Under the pieces are notes generated by a model. The model had not been told where the DNA came from. It ran no database searches and worked only from the letters and a program-made list of their open reading frames with translations. A stretch of DNA of 64,000 nt. It comes from Planctomycetota bacterium. Lineage in GTDB: Bacteria > Planctomycetota > UBA1135 > GCA-002686595. Numbering within the stretch: position 1 is the first letter of the stretch; every line of letters begins with the position of its first letter. The stretch spans positions 310,001-374,000 of the forward strand of contig JAKLKU010000002.1 of the NCBI GenBank assembly GCA_023150475.1. Direction: 5' to 3'. Position numbers and translations under genes: made by a program. Shown here piece after piece: positions 42,912 through 51,824 of this stretch.

Positions 42912-44372
42912 ATGGCCGCCATGCTGCACCTCTGTCTTGCGCTCGCGCTGCAAACGGCCACGACTCCGGACATCTGCGGCGCGTGGTCCGGTGCCGCGTT
43001 CCATCGAGGCTCGTCGACGCCCTACGGACTCGAAATCGAGCGCACGGACTCCGGCGCCCTCGCGGTCGCGGTCAGTCTGCCGGCGATCCACGTGCTGCAT
43101 CAGCCGCTCGGCGAGTTCGAGCTGCGTGCACTCGACGGCGGCAAGCTCGAGCTCGGTTGGCTCGGCACGCTGACGCTCGGCGCGGACGGACGCACGCTCG
43201 AGGGCACGGTGGCGAGCGCGTTCTCGCCGATCGACGAGCTCCCGTTCACCGTGCGGCGAGTCGACGAGCTCGAGTTCCCCGCTCGCCCGGAACTCGCTGC
43301 GCCGCTCGCGACGCCGGTGTGGACGTACGACGCGCGAAGCCCTGCGTGGCCGGGCGCGACGTTCGCGGACGGCCGAGTGCTCGTCGGAGTCGAAGACGGC
43401 CGATTGCTCGCCCTCGATCCGCGCGACGGCACGAAGCGTTGGGAGTTCGCGACCGGCGCTCGCTTGCGTTCGCGCGCGAGCGTCGAGCACGGCGTCGTCT
43501 ACCAGCACTCCGACGACGGCTGCGTCTATGCGCTCGACCTCGCGACCGGCAAGGAGCGTTGGCGCGTGCGGCTCGAGACCGAACCGATCGTGCGTTTGCC
43601 TTTCGACGATCCGGCGTCGCGCTACGACCGCTTCGGCTCCGGCGTGACCGTCGCGCAAGGGAAGCTCTTCGTCGGCACGCACGACGGTCGGGTGCTCGCG
43701 CTCGATCCACGCGACGGCAAGACGCTTTGGACGCACTCGGGCAACGAGTGCGTGCTCGCCGCGCCGGCGGTCGACGAACGGCGCGTCTACTTCGGCGGCT
43801 TCGACGGACGAGTTCGCGCGCTCGACGTCGCGACCGGCAAGGAGCTCTGGAAGTTCGACACGCGCAAGGCCGTCGTGTCGACGCCGGCGCTCGCGGGCGA
43901 ACGTGTGATCGTCGGCAGCCGTTCGTACGAGTTCTTCGGACTCGACGCGGCGTCCGGCGCGAGCGCGTGGCGACACTACACGTGGTTCTCGTGGATCGAG
44001 TCGAGCGCGGTCGTGCGCGACGGCAGTGTGTACGTCGGCTCGTCGGACACTGCCGCGGTCACGGCGTACGACGCGCGCTCCGGCGAACGTCGTTGGTCGA
44101 CCGACGTCCACGGCTGGGCCTGGGGCGAGCCGGCGGTCGGCGAAACTCGCGTCTACGTCGGCACGTGCGGCCAAGTCGGCTATCCCGCGCCCCACCGCAG
44201 TGGGTTCGTCGCGCTCGACCGCGAGAGCGGCAAGCCAGCGTGGCGTTTCGAGACATCGGCGCAGGACGAGGCCGCGGGCACGACGTTCGGCTTCCCCGGC
44301 ACGGCCGCGCTCGGTCGAGCGCGGGTCTTCGCCGCCGGGCTCGACGGCAAGGTCCGCGCGTTCGAGCCGTGA
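42912..44372 (+). CDS. PQQ-type beta-propeller protein
   Basis: A 486-residue protein, probably exported (short hydrophobic N-terminus MLHLCLALALQ if the second ATG at 42921 is used). From about residue 140 it has at least five PQQ-like blades with the pattern ALD-x-x-(D/T)G-K-x-x-W, such as LALDPRDGTKRWEF, YALDLATGKERWRV and RALDVATGKELWKF. Such domains are scaffolds (BamB-like) or enzyme cores. There are no PQQ-coordinating residues I can name. The first 130 residues form an extra beta domain. Confidence 0.83.
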   Translation: MAAMLHLCLALALQTATTPDICGAWSGAAFHRGSSTPYGLEIERTDSGALAVAVSLPAIHVLHQPLGEFELRALDGGKLELGWLGTLTLGADGRTLEGTVASAFSPIDELPFTVRRVDELEFPARPELAAPLATPVWTYDARSPAWPGATFADGRVLVGVEDGRLLALDPRDGTKRWEFATGARLRSRASVEHGVVYQHSDDGCVYALDLATGKERWRVRLETEPIVRLPFDDPASRYDRFGSGVTVAQGKLFVGTHDGRVLALDPRDGKTLWTHSGNECVLAAPAVDERRVYFGGFDGRVRALDVATGKELWKFDTRKAVVSTPALAGERVIVGSRSYEFFGLDAASGASAWRHYTWFSWIESSAVVRDGSVYVGSSDTAAVTAYDARSGERRWSTDVHGWAWGEPAVGETRVYVGTCGQVGYPAPHRSGFVALDRESGKPAWRFETSAQDEAAGTTFGFPGTAALGRARVFAAGLDGKVRAFEP

Positions 44373-44438
44373 CCTTCGAGGCGGAAACGCGCCGCCGTGT
44401 CCCCGCGAACGCGGGCGGCGGATAAGCTCTTCGCCCCC

Positions 44439-44945
44439 ATGGCAGCGCAAACCAAACAAGTCGTCGGCCCGAACAAAGTCGTGGCCGTGTACTTCACGCT
44501 TAAGAACGACGCCGGCGAAGTGATCGAGACCAACCGGCGCGGCGGCAAACCGCTGATCTACCTCCACGGCGTCAAGGCGATCCTGCCGGGCCTCGAACAA
44601 GCGCTCGAAGGCAAGGCGAAGGACGATCAGTTCTCGGTGTCGGTGCCGCCCGAGCTCGCGTGGGGACACCACCGCCCCGAGTTCGTCGAGAAAGTGATGC
44701 GCTCGACGCTGCCGGCGGACGTCGCGTTGCAGCCGGGGATGCTGTTGCGCGGCACCGATCCGAATGGTCGGCCGGTCGCGGCGACGGTCGTGAAGATCGA
44801 GGGCGACGAAGTCACGGTCGATCGCAATCACCCGCTCGCGGGCAAAGTGTTGCACTACGAAGTGATCGTCGCCGGCGTCCGTGACGCGACGCGCGAAGAG
44901 GTCATGCACGGTCACGTGCACGGCCCCGGCGGCGCGCACCACTGA
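44439..44945 (+). CDS. FKBP-type peptidyl-prolyl isomerase, SlyD-like
   Basis: A 168-residue SlyD-type protein. The FKBP half-domains (KVVAVYFTLKNDAGEVIET at the start, HPLAGKVLHYEVIVAGVRDAT at the end) flank an insert-in-flap chaperone region. LPGLEQALEGK and PPELAWG are typical. The tail HGHVHGPGGAHH is His-rich, as in metal-handling SlyD. It assists prolyl isomerisation and folding in the cytoplasm. ATG 44439 is chosen by domain start. Confidence 0.9.
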   Translation: MAAQTKQVVGPNKVVAVYFTLKNDAGEVIETNRRGGKPLIYLHGVKAILPGLEQALEGKAKDDQFSVSVPPELAWGHHRPEFVEKVMRSTLPADVALQPGMLLRGTDPNGRPVAATVVKIEGDEVTVDRNHPLAGKVLHYEVIVAGVRDATREEVMHGHVHGPGGAHH

Positions 44946-44979
44946 TTCTCGGACGCAGGCGCGTCGCGCGAGGTCGGGC

Positions 44980-46908
44980 GTGAGCCTGCTGATCTGCCAA
45001 GACGTCAAGAAGCACTACGGCGCGCAGGACGTGCTGCGCGGCGTCACGTTCCAGATCGATCCGGGCGAGAAGCTCGGTCTGATCGGCAAGAACGGCGGCG
45101 GCAAGAGCACGATCCTGCGGCTCGTCGAAGGGCTCGAACGACCCGACGGCGGCCGCATCCAACTGCGCAAGGGCGCAAGCCTCGGCCACGTGCCGCAGAT
45201 GCCGGAGTTCGACGCCGGCGTGTCCGTCTTGCAGTACGTCGAACAAGGCCTCGCGGAAGTGCGCGAGCTGCAACGCGAGCTCGACCAGATCGCCGAGCGC
45301 ATGGGGCACGCGGAGGGCGACGCGCTCGAGAAGCTCGTGCACGAGCACGAAGCGAAGAGTCAACGCATCGCCGAGCTCGGCGGTTGGGAGATCGCGCGGC
45401 GCATCGAGATCGTGCTTTCCGGCATCGGGCTCGCGAAGGAGCTCTGGACCCGCGAAGCGCGCACGCTTTCCGGCGGCGAACGGAGCCGCACGGCGCTCGC
45501 GCGAGAGCTCGTCGCCGGCCACGACTTGCTGCTCCTCGACGAACCGACGAACCACCTCGACCTCGCGGGCATCGAGTGGCTCGAAACCTGGCTGCACGAA
45601 CAGCGCGGCGCCGTCTTGATCGTCAGCCACGACCGCCGCCTGCTGAATCGCGCCGTCGACGGCATCCTCGAGCTCGAACGCGGAGAGATCCGCCGTTATC
45701 CGGGCAACTACGACAAGTACGTCGTGCTGCGCGAGGAGCGCTTCAAGAGCGAGCAACGCGCGTGGGAGGACCAACAGGAATTCCTGCGCAAGGAAGAAGA
45801 TTTCATCCGCAAGCACATGGGCTCGCAGCGCACCGCCGAAGCGAAGGGTCGCCAGAAACGACTCGAAAGCGTCGTGCGCCTCGAAAAGCCCTTCAACGAC
45901 GTGCGTCGGCCGGTGATCCACGCGCCGAAGGCGGAACGCGGCGGCGAGATGGTGCTCGAGGCGCGCGAGCTCTCCGGCGGCTACGACACGAACGTGCTCT
46001 TCTCGCAGCTCGACCTGCGCATCGGTCGCGCGGATCGCATCGGCATCGTCGGCGAGAACGGCGCGGGCAAGAGCACGCTCTTGCGCATCCTCGCCGGACT
46101 GCAACGCCCGCTCGGCGGCGAGATCCAGCTCGGCCACAAAGCCGCGTGCGGTTACTACGACCAGGACACGTCGCAACTCGACGAGAACGCGACGCCGTAC
46201 GAGGAGATCCGCCGCACGCACCGCGACATGACGGACCTCGACATCCGCTCGCATCTCGCGAAGTTCCTGTTCCGCGGCAACGAAGTCGAGAAATCGATCT
46301 CCGCACTGTCGGGCGGCGAACGGGCGCGCGTCGCACTGGCCAAGCTCGTGCTCGAGAAGCCGACGTGGCTCGCGCTCGACGAACCGACGAACCACCTCGA
46401 TCTCGCGGCGCGCGCTGCGCTCGAGGAGATGCTCTCCGAATTCGACGGCACGCTCGTGTGCGTCAGTCACGACCGTGCGTTCCTCGACGCGCTCTGCACG
46501 CGGATCGTCAGCGTCGATCGCGCGGGCGTCACGCAGTTCACCGGCAACTACTCCGAGTGGCGCGCGAGCGTCGTCGCGGCCGCCGACGCCGCGCTCGCCG
46601 AGCGGATCGAACGCGACGCGAAGGCCGCGGAGAAGGCCAAGCGCGACGAGAAGCGCACCGAGAAACGCGAGGAGCCGCCGAAGTCCGCGAAGGCGTCCGC
46701 GCCCGGCAAGATCCGCAACCCGTTCCTCTTCGAGAAGCTCGAAGCACGGATCATGGAGCTCGAAGCCGAGCTCAAGAAGCTCAACGACGAGCTCGTCCAG
46801 GAAGAGGTCTACCGCAACCCGGCGCGCATGAAGGAAACCCAAGTGCGCATCGCGGAGGTCGAGCACGAGCTCGCGCTGAGATACGCCGAGTGGGAGAACT
46901 GGCAGTAG
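44980..46908 (+). CDS. ABC-F family ATPase
   Basis: A 642-residue protein with two ABC domains in one chain and no membrane segments. Walker A sites are GKNGGGKST (36-44) and GENGAGKST (about 357). Signature motifs are LSGGERSR and LSGGERAR, and each Walker B ends in DEPTNHLDL. A charged linker with RKEEDFIRKH separates the domains, and the C-terminal 90 residues form a coiled coil, as in Uup. ABC-F proteins act on ribosomes or branched DNA. The GTG start has GAGG six bases upstream, 34 bases after the SlyD-like gene. Confidence 0.93.
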   Translation: MSLLICQDVKKHYGAQDVLRGVTFQIDPGEKLGLIGKNGGGKSTILRLVEGLERPDGGRIQLRKGASLGHVPQMPEFDAGVSVLQYVEQGLAEVRELQRELDQIAERMGHAEGDALEKLVHEHEAKSQRIAELGGWEIARRIEIVLSGIGLAKELWTREARTLSGGERSRTALARELVAGHDLLLLDEPTNHLDLAGIEWLETWLHEQRGAVLIVSHDRRLLNRAVDGILELERGEIRRYPGNYDKYVVLREERFKSEQRAWEDQQEFLRKEEDFIRKHMGSQRTAEAKGRQKRLESVVRLEKPFNDVRRPVIHAPKAERGGEMVLEARELSGGYDTNVLFSQLDLRIGRADRIGIVGENGAGKSTLLRILAGLQRPLGGEIQLGHKAACGYYDQDTSQLDENATPYEEIRRTHRDMTDLDIRSHLAKFLFRGNEVEKSISALSGGERARVALAKLVLEKPTWLALDEPTNHLDLAARAALEEMLSEFDGTLVCVSHDRAFLDALCTRIVSVDRAGVTQFTGNYSEWRASVVAAADAALAERIERDAKAAEKAKRDEKRTEKREEPPKSAKASAPGKIRNPFLFEKLEARIMELEAELKKLNDELVQEEVYRNPARMKETQVRIAEVEHELALRYAEWENWQ

Positions 46909-47147
46909 CCGACGGCTCGCCGCCGGATCGTTCGGCGCGATGTCGCTCGGGCTGCGGAGTCTGCGCGGAGGTCGGCGGTCGCCCGCGTTCGGACCACTCG
47001 CAGGTCTGACCACGGTCGCCTGGCCTTCGAATTCGATCACGGCGCGGCACGGTCGCGACGCGCGCGCCGAAAGAGCCGGCACGCGATGTGTGCGGACGGG
47101 CGACGCAGGCTTCCAGCCCATCGCGACTCGCACCTAGACTGGAGCGC

Positions 47148-47969
47148 ATGGTCACGAACCGCCGCACCACGAAATCGCCGCCGAAAGTCGCCGCAACTGC
47201 GCGGACGAAACGAGCCACGAAACCGACCGCCGCCCGCGCTTCGTTGTCCGAGACGATGCGCGAGCTCGAGCGGGCCGGCTCGGCGCAAACGCGCAAGACC
47301 TACGCTCGCCACGGCGCGCGAGAGCCGATGTTCGGCGTCAGTTTCGCGACGTTGAAGACGCTCGTGAAACGCATCGGCGTCGATCACGAGCTCGCCCTCG
47401 CGTTGTGGGAAACCGGCAACCACGACGCGCGCTCGCTCGCCGTGAAGATCGCCGATCCCGCGCGGATCCGCGCGTCCGAACTCGATCGCTGGGCGCGAGC
47501 GGCGAGCGTACGATCGTGTGGCGCGTACGTCCCGATGCTCGCTGCGGAGAGTCCGCACGGAACCGCGAAAGCCCGCGACTGGCTCGCGTCTTCCGACCCG
47601 ACGTTGCGGGCCGCAGCGTGGACGCTCATCGGCCTCCTCGCGAACCTCGATGAGCGCGCCGAGGACGCGTGGTTCGCGCAACGACTCGCACGCATCGAGA
47701 AGTCGATCCACACGGCGCCGAACGCGGAACGCGACGCGATGAACCGCGCGCTGATCGCGATCGGCGGGCGGAACGCGGCGATGCGCGTGGCTGCGACCGC
47801 AGCGGCAAGACGCATCGGCAAGGTCGACGTCGACCACGGTGACACGGCGTGCAAGACCCCCGACGCCGAGAGCTACATCGAGAAGTCGTGGGCACACGCG
47901 ACAGCGAAGGGCTTCGTGTCGCCCGCCGCCCAAGAGCGAGCGCGCGAGTCGCTGCGCACACGCTGCTGA
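47148..47969 (+). CDS. AlkD-like HEAT-repeat protein (DNA alkylation repair type)
   Basis: A 273-residue helical protein. Residues 1-30 are a basic tail. The rest resembles the DNA-alkylation-repair HEAT fold: an FGVSF(A)TLKTLVKRIG block like that of AlkD-like proteins, repeating helix pairs, and Trp residues on helix faces. AlkD glycosylases remove 3- and 7-alkylpurines. Substrate is inferred. GGAG lies just before ATG 47148. Confidence 0.77.
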   Translation: MVTNRRTTKSPPKVAATARTKRATKPTAARASLSETMRELERAGSAQTRKTYARHGAREPMFGVSFATLKTLVKRIGVDHELALALWETGNHDARSLAVKIADPARIRASELDRWARAASVRSCGAYVPMLAAESPHGTAKARDWLASSDPTLRAAAWTLIGLLANLDERAEDAWFAQRLARIEKSIHTAPNAERDAMNRALIAIGGRNAAMRVAATAAARRIGKVDVDHGDTACKTPDAESYIEKSWAHATAKGFVSPAAQERARESLRTRC

Positions 47970-48169
47970 GCGGAACGACCCTTCCGGGCCGCGCAGCAAG
48001 TGGAGCTGCGGTCGAGCCAACGCCGGCGCACACGTGCGAATCGGCCGCATCGAACAGGCGAGCGCTCGTGTTCGTTCGTGCGAGCCACTCTCGTCGACTG
48101 CGGAACCCGGTCGCGCCGCGCGGGTTCCGACGAGCTCCAAAGCAGACTCCCAAGCCTTTGGAGAACGAA

Positions 48170-48658
48170 ATGTCGAAGAAGATTCTGCTCTCGAGCACGG
48201 TGCTCGCGCTTCCGTTGACCCTCTTCGCGCCGCGTGCCGCGGCCCAAGACGAGGTGCCGACGGTCGCGCACGGTCACGCGAAAGGAGTGTTCGGACTGCC
48301 CGACCCGCAGGGTCACGGCGTGATGCACGGAGTGCTCGTGGCGCCCGACGGGACACCGCTGTTCGTGCTCGACGCGGCGACCGGCGCCGGGCTGATCGGC
48401 AACGCGAAGGGGCCGATCCAAGGCGAGCTGCGCGATCCGGCGACGGACGCGCCGGTCGCAGTCGTCGTGGGCAAGTGGATCTACCACCCGGCGCTCCAGA
48501 AGGGCGCGTACGAGCTGCGCTTCCTCGGCGCCGACGACGGCGACCCGAGCACGCCGCGGCCGGTGATCGGCAAGCTCGCCGGACACTTCGGGGATCCACA
48601 CGGCCCGCTGCCGCCGCTCGGGAAGTTCGCTGGGCTCTGGAAGCTCGCGCTTCCCTGA
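48170..48658 (+). CDS. Small exported protein
   Basis: A 162-residue protein with a signal peptide (cleavage near AAAQDE). The mature part has repeats of HG and GPI motifs and a beta-rich middle; no family is recognised. GGAGA lies five bases before ATG 48170. A 14-pair hairpin starts six bases after the stop. Confidence 0.72.
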   Translation: MSKKILLSSTVLALPLTLFAPRAAAQDEVPTVAHGHAKGVFGLPDPQGHGVMHGVLVAPDGTPLFVLDAATGAGLIGNAKGPIQGELRDPATDAPVAVVVGKWIYHPALQKGAYELRFLGADDGDPSTPRPVIGKLAGHFGDPHGPLPPLGKFAGLWKLALP

Positions 48659-48664
48659 GGACGA

Positions 48665-48698
48665 CGCCGGCGAGCTCGGCAGCGCGAGCTCGCCGGCG
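48665..48698 (+). terminator. 14-pair perfect hairpin after small exported protein gene
   Basis: CGCCGGCGAGCTCG (48665-48678) pairs perfectly with 48685-48698 around a six-base loop, beginning six bases after the TGA. No T-run follows. Placement fits a stem-only terminator or a 3'-end-protecting structure. Confidence 0.6.
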
Positions 48699-48827
48699 GC
48701 TGCCACGCGGCGCGTGCCGGATCGCAGCGCAGCGTTCGTCGTAGCTCGGCGTCCGGTCGGCGTGTCCAACTGGGTGTCCGAAGGGAAGGCCGAGGCCCGA
48801 CGAGCGCACTGCGATCCGGCATGACGG

Positions 48828-48862
48828 GGACGCTGCGCAAGGTCTTGCCTCGCGCAGCGTCC
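48828..48862. other. 11-pair inverted repeat in long intergenic region
   Basis: GGACGCTGCGC (48828-48838) pairs with GCGCAGCGTCC (48852-48862) around 13 bases. An outer GACGG/CCGTC pair of arms (48823-48827 and 48868-48872) extends it. It is not next to any gene end, so it could be part of a small RNA or a repetitive element. Confidence 0.45.
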
Positions 48863-48872
48863 AGCGGCCGTC

Positions 48873-49263
48873 TCCGCGTCTAATCGATTGCGAGCGGTCG
48901 CAGACTCGACCTGCGCGTGCGTCGCGCGGTGGAGTGCTCGTGCCGTTCGCCGTTCGAATCTTCGCCGGTCGTGCGTGGACCGACGATGGTTGGTGTCGCA
49001 AGTGGCCCGCTCGGTTGCGAGCCGTTGCAAAGAGCGTTGGAAGAGCTGGGGTCGAGCGGCCTGACCGTGGGAGCCCCCTTTCGTGGTCCACCTATGGCCT
49101 CGTTGAAATCGTGATGACTTGCCCAGTGAGCCCGCGTCCTCGCACGAAAGTTGCGCCGACGTCGCGAAACCGTCCGAGGCGCGCGTGCGGCGCGAGGCCG
49201 CGAACTGACGGCGCCGAACGCACTCGCTAGAACTCTGCGCATGTTCGTCGCAGGAGGCGCTGC
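48873..49263. other. Intergenic region upstream of symporter gene
   Basis: No gene is visible. The stretch 48990-49130 is lower in G+C than its surroundings. The symporter promoter should lie here; an AGGAGG site occurs at the end, six bases before GTG 49264. Confidence 0.4.
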
Positions 49264-50637
49264 GTGAGTCCGACCCTGCTCGGCGTGCTCGGCTACGTCG
49301 CGTTGCAGCTCGTCATCGGCTTCGTCGTGTCGAAACGCGTGCGCACCGAAGACGACTATCTCGTCGCAGGGCGAAGCCTCGGCCCGTGGCTCGCCGGCTT
49401 TTCGATCTTCGCGACGTGGTTCGGCGCGGAGACGTGCGTCGGCGCGGCCGGTCGCGCCTACGAGCACGGCGTCTCCGCCAACACGTCGGATCCGTTCGGC
49501 TACGGCTTCGCGGTGCTGCTCACCGGCGCGCTGTTCGCGACGGCGCTCTGGCGGCGCAAGCTGACGACGATCGCGGACCTCTTCCGCCAGCGTTATTCGC
49601 CCGGCGTCGAGCGCCTCGCCGCGCTGATCCTGATCCCGTCGTCGCTCTTCTGGGCCGCCGCCCAGATCCGCGCGTTCGGGCAAGTCCTCGCGAGCGCGTC
49701 CGAGCTCCACATCGACCTCGCCATCGCGATCGCGGCCGGTGTCGTGATCGTCTACACCACTTCCGGCGGCATGTGGGCGGACGCCGTGACCGACGTCGTG
49801 CAAGGCGTCGCGCTCGTGCTCGGCCTCGCCGTGATGGCCGTTGCGGTCGTGTGGGAGTTCGGCGGCGTGAGCGAAACGGTCGCCGCGATCGAGCCCGAAC
49901 GCTTGAAGTTCGGGGACGCTTTCGCCGGGCCGCCGCTCGAGATCCTCGAGAGTTGGGCGTTGCCGATCTGCGGTTCGGTGTTCGCGCAAGAGCTGCTCGC
50001 GCGCATCTCGGCGTCACGCAGCGCCTCGGTCGCGCGCAACGCGACGCTCGCCGCCGGCGCCTGTTACGTCGCGATCGGCTGCGTGCCCGTGTTCCTGGGG
50101 CTCGTCGGCGCGAAGCTCCTTCCCGGTCTCGAGGACGGAGAACGAGTGCTTCCGTTGCTCGCGCACGATCGCCTCGGTGCGTTCGTGTTCGTCCTGTTCG
50201 CCGGAGCGCTGGTCAGCGCGATCCTCTCCACCGTCGACAGTTGTCTCCTCGTCGCGGCGTCGCTCGCATCGCACAACGTGCTCGTATCGTTGCGGCCGGG
50301 AATGACCGAAGCGCAGAAGGTGCGCTTGGCGCGCGTCGGCGTCGTGGTGTTCGGTCTCGTCGCGTACGGCCTCGCTCACAGCGCCGACGACGTGTACGAA
50401 ATGGTCGAGAGCGCCTCGGCGATCGGCAGCTCGGGCGCGTTCGTCGTCACACTCTTCGCGTTGCGCTCGAGCTTCGGCGGCGCGCGCGCGGCGTTCGCTG
50501 CGCTGATCGTCGGCACCAGCGTGTACGTCGCGGGACCTTGGCTTGGGCTCGAGAGTTGGCCGTACGTCGCGTCGTTGTTCGCCGCCTTCGGCGCATACGT
50601 CCTGTTCGGTGTGTTCGAGCGGAGGAAAGTCGCGTGA
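49264..50637 (+). CDS. Sodium:solute symporter (SSS family)
   Basis: A 457-residue protein with 12-13 membrane segments. The N-terminus EDDYLVAGRSLGPWLAGFS and the ATWFGAETCVGAAGRAYEHG block are SSS signatures, and the central loop contains TTSGGMWADAVTDVVQ. SSS proteins import sugars, amino acids or sialic acid with sodium. GTG 49264 has AGGAGG six bases upstream. The stop overlaps the sialidase-like start (GTGA), so transport of a sugar released by that enzyme (sialic acid) is likely. Confidence 0.9.
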   Translation: MSPTLLGVLGYVALQLVIGFVVSKRVRTEDDYLVAGRSLGPWLAGFSIFATWFGAETCVGAAGRAYEHGVSANTSDPFGYGFAVLLTGALFATALWRRKLTTIADLFRQRYSPGVERLAALILIPSSLFWAAAQIRAFGQVLASASELHIDLAIAIAAGVVIVYTTSGGMWADAVTDVVQGVALVLGLAVMAVAVVWEFGGVSETVAAIEPERLKFGDAFAGPPLEILESWALPICGSVFAQELLARISASRSASVARNATLAAGACYVAIGCVPVFLGLVGAKLLPGLEDGERVLPLLAHDRLGAFVFVLFAGALVSAILSTVDSCLLVAASLASHNVLVSLRPGMTEAQKVRLARVGVVVFGLVAYGLAHSADDVYEMVESASAIGSSGAFVVTLFALRSSFGGARAAFAALIVGTSVYVAGPWLGLESWPYVASLFAAFGAYVLFGVFERRKVA

Positions 50638-51821
50638 GGCTCGGGTCCGGCGTCCGGGGTGTCGTGTTCCTCGCCGCGAGCGTCGGGTTCGCGTGCCGCG
50701 CCGCGCCGCCCGAAGCGGCGGCTCCAGATCGCTCGGCGTCGGCCGTCGACGCGCCAGCGACGGAACGCGCCGAACGCGAGCTCGTCGACGTCTTCGTCGG
50801 CGGAGCCGATGGCTATCCGGCGTACCGGATCCCCGCGTTGCTCGCGACGCGGCGAGGCACGTTGCTCGCGTTCGCCGAGGGCCGCGCGACGCTCGACGAC
50901 CACGCGCGAAACGACCTCGTGCTGAAGCGCAGTTTCGACGGCGGTCGCACGTGGGGCGAGCTCATCGCCGTCGCCGAGGCCGGCGCCAACGCGCTCAACA
51001 ATCCGTGCGCGGTCGAGTTGCCCGACACCGGCCGCGTGCTGCTCGTCTTCCAGCGTTATCCCGCCGCGCACGGCGAGTACGGCGTCGAGCCTGGCTTCGA
51101 CGGCGAGCGAGTCTGCCGCACGCTGCTCGCGCACTCCGACGACGACGGCGCGACGTGGAGCACGCCGCGCGAGATCACACGTGACGTGAAACGTGGTGCA
51201 CCGGTGACCAGCATCGCGTCGGGCCCTGGCGTGGGCCTCGTCAAACGCCGCGCGCCGCACGCCGGCCGCGTCGTCGTGCCGTTCAATCAAGGGCCCGCGA
51301 ACCAGTGGAAGGTCTACGCGGCGTTCAGCGACGACCAAGGCGCAACGTGGCGCATGGGCGCCGTCGCGCCGGAGTCCGCCGAACCCGGCGTCGCGAACGA
51401 AGTGCAGATGGCCGAGCTCGCCGACGGATCGCTCGTGCTCGACGCGCGCAGCTTCAGCGGTGCTCGTTGTCGCAAGCTCGCGAGGAGCGTCGACGGCGGC
51501 GCGACGTGGAGCGCGCTCGTGGACGAGCCCGAGCTCGTCGATCCGAGCTGCATGGCGGCGTTGCTCGCCTTCGAGCTCGACGGCGAGCTCCTGCTGCTGC
51601 ACTCCGGCCCGGAATCGGCCACGAAACGCGAACTCGGCACCCTACGCGCCAGTCGCGACGGCGGCTCGACTTGGCCGCTGACGCTCCCGATCCACCCGGC
51701 GGGCTTCGCGTACAGCGCGCTCGCCCCACTCGACGCCACGCACGTCGGCTGCCTCTTCGAACGCGACGGCTACGCCGCGCTCGCGTTCACCCGCATCTCG
51801 CTCGAGCCGTTGCGCCGCTGA
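50634..51821 (+). CDS. Lipoprotein sialidase-like protein
   Basis: A 395-residue protein with a hydrophobic signal and a possible lipid-attachment Cys (GFAC, about residue 20). The sialidase propeller has AYRIP (the FRIP-type arginine motif) and five Asp boxes of the S-x-D-x-G-x-T-W type (SFDGGRTW, SDDDGATW, SDDQGATW, SVDGGATW, SRDGGSTW). Exo-sialidases release terminal sialic acid, and the coupled symporter gene supports this. Whether the active Tyr/Glu pair is intact is not certain. Confidence 0.87.
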   Translation: MRLGSGVRGVVFLAASVGFACRAAPPEAAAPDRSASAVDAPATERAERELVDVFVGGADGYPAYRIPALLATRRGTLLAFAEGRATLDDHARNDLVLKRSFDGGRTWGELIAVAEAGANALNNPCAVELPDTGRVLLVFQRYPAAHGEYGVEPGFDGERVCRTLLAHSDDDGATWSTPREITRDVKRGAPVTSIASGPGVGLVKRRAPHAGRVVVPFNQGPANQWKVYAAFSDDQGATWRMGAVAPESAEPGVANEVQMAELADGSLVLDARSFSGARCRKLARSVDGGATWSALVDEPELVDPSCMAALLAFELDGELLLLHSGPESATKRELGTLRASRDGGSTWPLTLPIHPAGFAYSALAPLDATHVGCLFERDGYAALAFTRISLEPLRR

Positions 51822-51824
51822 GCG

